NCBI GenBank assembly: GCA_041662445.1
Contig: JBAZSL010000002.1
Location: forward strand, 62,001-126,000
Direction: 5' to 3'
DNA: 64,000 nt
DNA from: UASB124 sp041662445
Lineage (GTDB): Bacteria; Babelota; Babeliae; Babelales; RVW-14
This document shows positions 61,001-64,000 of the stretch, one piece after another. The translations under genes and the position numbers were made by a program. The notes beneath the pieces were generated by a model, which had not been told where the DNA came from, ran no database searches, and worked only from the letters and a program-made list of their open reading frames with translations. How positions within the stretch are numbered: position 1 is the first letter of the stretch; every line of letters begins with the position of its first letter.

Positions 61001-61930
61001 ATGTCGGCTCCCGTGCCATTCAAACTTTTTATGATATCAGCAATGTATGAAAACGGAGGGAATGTTACGCATCGTATGCTCGATGGACACCCAGAGCTTT
61101 TTGTATACCCATTTGAGTCCCAGTTGGGAACGGTGCTTTCATCAAACTTCATTCAAACACTGGTGCCGTTTCGCTATTGTTGGCCAGAATTTCCTCTTCA
61201 TGGCGAAGTTGAGCAGGACTATGAACTTTTTTATGATGAAGAGTTGAAGACAAAGCTTCGTGCTCCTTTACGTAGTAAATTCAAAGATATTGAACTTACT
61301 ATCGACGAGGCAGAGCGAAAAAAGATTTTTGTTGAGTATATGCGTGACAAAGAGCGCACGCGCGCACATTTAGTTGAAGCATTTTTTACCGCAACATTTC
61401 AAAGCTGGAAAAATTATCAGCGGACGGGACAAGAGAAAGCCTATGTGGGGTATAGTCCCGTTATTATTCTTGATGCTGAAAAGATTCTTGCTGATATGCC
61501 ACAAGCTCATGTTATTCATGTTGTGCGTAATCCTTATTCTGGTTATGCCGATACCAAAAAGCGTCCATTTCCACTTTCACTAAAAAAATATGCATGGACA
61601 TGGAGTATTGCACAGCATATGGCTCTTACGTATGCACAAGCATATCCGCACAATGTACACATAGTTCGCTATGAGGACCTGATAGCAAATCCTCAAGCGA
61701 CCATGCAAAAGCTTTGTGCTCAATTGGGAATATCTGCTGCTGATACAATGCTCTATCCGTCATGGAATGGTGCGCGCATGGAGCGTGTGCACCCATGGGG
61801 TACCATTCATATGCCGACTCCCGATGTGAATATTGCTACCATGAATGAATTATCCGTCGATGAGAAAGCTGATATTCGTTCAACGTCAATTGTTATGGTG
61901 AAGCAATTTGGCTACGATGGTTTTTGCTAG
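61001..61930 (+). CDS. Sulfotransferase-like P-loop protein
   Basis: 309 residues. The N-terminal strand-loop FKLFMISAMYENGGNVTHRMLDGHPELFV is a sulfotransferase 5'-phosphosulfate-binding loop that lacks the usual GxxRSG serine/arginine pattern. The 3'-phosphate motif is clearer, VIHVVRNPYSGYADT, and VHIVRYEDLIANPQATMQ is the usual later block. PAPS-dependent transfer of sulfate to a sugar is thus likely, with the altered first loop a caution. Next gene, a kinase-like protein, overlaps its end by 14 bases and reads on. Confidence 0.7.
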   Translation: MSAPVPFKLFMISAMYENGGNVTHRMLDGHPELFVYPFESQLGTVLSSNFIQTLVPFRYCWPEFPLHGEVEQDYELFYDEELKTKLRAPLRSKFKDIELTIDEAERKKIFVEYMRDKERTRAHLVEAFFTATFQSWKNYQRTGQEKAYVGYSPVIILDAEKILADMPQAHVIHVVRNPYSGYADTKKRPFPLSLKKYAWTWSIAQHMALTYAQAYPHNVHIVRYEDLIANPQATMQKLCAQLGISAADTMLYPSWNGARMERVHPWGTIHMPTPDVNIATMNELSVDEKADIRSTSIVMVKQFGYDGFC

Positions 61931-63041
61931 CGCACATACCGCTATTGACCGCTCTGATCTTGCTGCCGCTGATCGTAAAAGAAAAACCATTTTCCACGCA
62001 AAAACTGATGTTGCAGAACTTGGAGCGCTGTGTGTTCAGCTTAGACATACGCGATGCGATGCTATTAACCGATGTCGTGACATTGTTGAGTACATATGTT
62101 GTGAGCGGTTGAAATTGCATCGTTATAAAGTAACGCCGTTGATGCATGCCGGTACATTTCGGGTGTTGTTCCGTATTACAAGCCCAAAAAGTCAACCGCT
62201 TATGATTCGTATAAATCGTCTCTACGAATACGGTAGAGCATGGGATTTTTTGATTGAGGCTTGTGTGTATCCATTGCTTGCACAACAAGGACTAGCAGTT
62301 CCTACAATTATTGATGTTGATATATCACAACGATATGTGGCTGCTGATTATCAAGTAATGACATATGTGCGGGGTAAGACATTAAAATCATTTGAGGACG
62401 AACAAACGCAGTACATGTCGCCCTTCCTTTTACGTTCAATAGGCGCGTATGTGGCGCGTGTGCATAGCATAAAAATTTCTGGTTATGGGCCGCTGGCGGT
62501 TGTGCCATTGATGGTTCCACATGTTCTGCCGCGTGGTGTTCATGACTCATGGTCTGATTACATTCTGTTGCGGCTTGAAGAGCATGCAGGATTGTGTAAG
62601 GAGATCGGGGCGATCAATGCGTCCGAGTATGCAATAATTTTGGAACTATTTCGGCGCTATGAGCCGCTTTTCAAGAATGTTTCACCATCACTGCTTCACG
62701 GTGACGTTGGTAATCAAAATTTTCTTTCCGATGACGGCGAAACCATTACAGCTCTTGTCGATTGGGAGGACAGTATGGCAGGGGATCCTGTTTTTGAAGT
62801 AGCTCTTTGGGGGACTTTTTTCCGTGATTATATGCGGAACACTTTGCTTGAGGGGTACACCACAGTAAATCGATTACCACATGATTTTGAGCTGCGCTAT
62901 TGGATGTATTACTTACGTATTGTGCTTTCAAAAACCGTACATCGCTTTCGGTTCGGATATGCTGATCGCCCTGGCCGGCCACGCATATCATTACGCATAC
63001 AAAAAGCACTCAGCAGAATTGAGGCACTTAAAAATTTTTGA
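61917..63041 (+). CDS. Aminoglycoside phosphotransferase-fold small-molecule kinase
   Basis: 374 residues from ATG 61917 (a TTG at 61908 also in frame). Catalytic loop SLLHGDVGNQNFL (HGD-x4-N), metal motif ITALVDWEDSMAGDPVFEVAL (DWE), an N-lobe beginning HAGTFRVLFRI and ATP-site region YQVMTYVRGKTL. APH-fold kinases phosphorylate aminoglycosides, choline or sugars. Beside a sulfotransferase in a glycan locus a sugar or amino-alcohol substrate is more likely than a drug. The C-terminus overlaps the converging murE by 14 bases. Confidence 0.78.
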   Translation: MVFASAHTAIDRSDLAAADRKRKTIFHAKTDVAELGALCVQLRHTRCDAINRCRDIVEYICCERLKLHRYKVTPLMHAGTFRVLFRITSPKSQPLMIRINRLYEYGRAWDFLIEACVYPLLAQQGLAVPTIIDVDISQRYVAADYQVMTYVRGKTLKSFEDEQTQYMSPFLLRSIGAYVARVHSIKISGYGPLAVVPLMVPHVLPRGVHDSWSDYILLRLEEHAGLCKEIGAINASEYAIILELFRRYEPLFKNVSPSLLHGDVGNQNFLSDDGETITALVDWEDSMAGDPVFEVALWGTFFRDYMRNTLLEGYTTVNRLPHDFELRYWMYYLRIVLSKTVHRFRFGYADRPGRPRISLRIQKALSRIEALKNF

Positions 63042-64000
63042 TCTCTTCAAAGTCGTCGAAATGCAGGGTGTTCCCACACACGCTATAGTAAGTTTCGTGC
63101 CCCTTACCTAAAAGCGCAATAATTGAGCCTTGTCGTGATTGGGCGGCTGCAAGTGCGATTGCAGAGCGCCGATCCGGCTCAACGGAGATTTTGTGCGTGA
63201 ACTGCTGGGGGATGCCAACAACAATCTCATCAATAATTGCACGTCTATCCTCAAATCGTGGATTGTCATCGGTGATAATTACTTTGTTTGCAAGGGTTGC
63301 GGCAATTTGTCCCATGATGGGACGTTTGGTGCGATCCCTGTCTCCGCCGCATCCAAAAACGACAATAAGATCAGTGGTATGCGGCCGAAGCGTGCTTAAT
63401 GCTTCATGAAATGATGATGGATTGTGAGCATAATCTACAAATGCGTAGGCGCCATTGGCAAGTACATGGCGTTGAAGCCTGCCGGGTACGCCTGGAAACG
63501 TTGCGAGCGCATCGATAATAAGTTGAGAGACAACTCCAGCATGCAGACAAAGTAATGCAGCCATGCTCAAATTGTAACAGTTAAAGGTGCCAAAAAGAGA
63601 TGGACACGCAAACTCGAGTGTTTGAGGTAGGCACAGGGCAAGAGCTAAGCCGTCAAAAGAACTTTTGTTGATCATAAATGGAACATGGTGTTCGGAGAGC
63701 TCATGATAACTTTGCTCTGGTGCAAGTTTGCCCATTGAAATGATCTGCGCGTGTGTTTTGATTGCTTCTTCTGTGGCACGCAGGTGCGCGCGCTTTCCCC
63801 ATATATCATCGGTATTAATAACACATGTTCCATGGTGTTTGAGCTGGGAAAAAATCTGTGATTTTGCCATGAAATAATTATCCATGGTGTCATAAAAATC
63901 CATGTGTTCTGAGGCAAGATTGGTAAACCCAATGCCATCAAAATCTATTCCGTGAACGCGATGGAGGCTGAGCGCATGGGATGAGATTTCCATGACGACA
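63028..64000 (-). CDS. murE: UDP-N-acetylmuramoyl-tripeptide synthetase (partial, N-terminus outside window)
   Basis: About 323 residues are visible; the frame continues past base 64000 (two valine codons precede the MEISSHAL methionine). GIGFTNLASEHMDFYDTM, NLSMAALLCLHAG, VPGRLQRHVL, FVDYAHNPSSFHEAL, VVFGCGGDRDRTKRPIMG and TDDNPRFEDRRAIIDEI are MurE signatures, and the last contains the DNPR motif used by enzymes that add meso-diaminopimelate. LGKGHETYYSV is the terminal block. The ATP-binding N-terminal domain is off the edge. It shows that the organism makes peptidoglycan with a DAP-type stem peptide. Confidence 0.94.
   Translation of the reverse strand, partial: VVMEISSHALSLHRVHGIDFDGIGFTNLASEHMDFYDTMDNYFMAKSQIFSQLKHHGTCVINTDDIWGKRAHLRATEEAIKTHAQIISMGKLAPEQSYHELSEHHVPFMINKSSFDGLALALCLPQTLEFACPSLFGTFNCYNLSMAALLCLHAGVVSQLIIDALATFPGVPGRLQRHVLANGAYAFVDYAHNPSSFHEALSTLRPHTTDLIVVFGCGGDRDRTKRPIMGQIAATLANKVIITDDNPRFEDRRAIIDEIVVGIPQQFTHKISVEPDRRSAIALAAAQSRQGSIIALLGKGHETYYSVCGNTLHFDDFEEIKNF

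Noticed and set aside
61917..63041. Aminoglycoside resistance kinase
   Set aside because: APH fold is shared by many small-molecule kinases; neighbours are a sulfotransferase and glycan genes.
1..64000. Prophage or integrative element carrying the glycan genes
   Set aside because: No integrase, transposase, tRNA target or phage structural gene is visible; only the origin of single genes, such as the UER1-like one, looks foreign.

Overview
The window reads as one very large surface-glycan region of a host-associated, moderately AT-rich Gram-negative bacterium. The right edge carries a peptidoglycan gene (murE with a DNPR motif, which points to meso-diaminopimelate). Almost everything else is sugar-nucleotide, glycosyltransferase, methyltransferase or acyl-transfer machinery. 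Signal-peptide-bearing enzymes of normally cytosolic metabolism and an epimerase/reductase resembling eukaryotic and giant-virus proteins suggest a lineage living inside protists. Candidatus Dependentiae (Babeliae) is my best guess, but this is inference: no rRNA or other phylogenetic marker apart from murE is present. I see no tRNA, rRNA, CRISPR array, transposase or integrase.

Bases 1-25723 (+ strand) form a nearly gapless run of genes, many overlapping by 4 bases or more: the end of a GtrB-type glycosyltransferase, an ABC flippase, gmd and fcl (GDP-L-fucose), then a pseudaminic-acid-type nonulosonate pathway (pseB, pseC, a TIM barrel-GNAT fusion, pseI, pseF, an associated methylase and a PseA/WbpG-like amidotransferase). 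Between pseI and pseF sits a module of nine genes: DRE-TIM aldolase, AMP-forming acyl ligase, VOC protein, methyltransferase, class I aminotransferase, cyclase, acyl carrier protein, AAC(3)-type N-acyltransferase and a DUF4910-type metallopeptidase. It looks like a device that builds an unusual acyl or aminoacyl group and places it on the sugar. Six transferase or methylase genes follow (19487-25723).

Bases 25729-33457 (- strand) hold an epimerase, a split transketolase and three paralogous GT-C-like membrane proteins. An imperfect palindromic element of about 134 bp lies in the coding frame of one of these.

Bases 33544-58034 are the remarkable part: 22 consecutive genes on both strands all start with a hydrophobic signal-peptide-like leader. 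Their products are enzymes that use cytosolic substrates: three ATP-grasp-like proteins, two GT11-like and two GT2-like transferases, three GT4-like transferases, UDP-glucose dehydrogenase, a CapD-like 4,6-dehydratase, a UER1/L780-like epimerase-reductase, FkbM-type and other methyltransferase-like proteins, a DUF1796 protein, an alpha/beta hydrolase and an acid phosphatase. Since NAD, ATP, SAM and nucleotide sugars are not available in a periplasm, I infer that these proteins act in a host compartment. Two of the 22 (hydrolase, one GT2) carry a single-base frameshift.

Bases 58031-64000 return to conventional genes: a DPM/GtrB-like transferase, rfbG and rfbF (CDP-4-keto-6-deoxyglucose), a sulfotransferase-like protein, an aminoglycoside-phosphotransferase-fold kinase and the end of murE.
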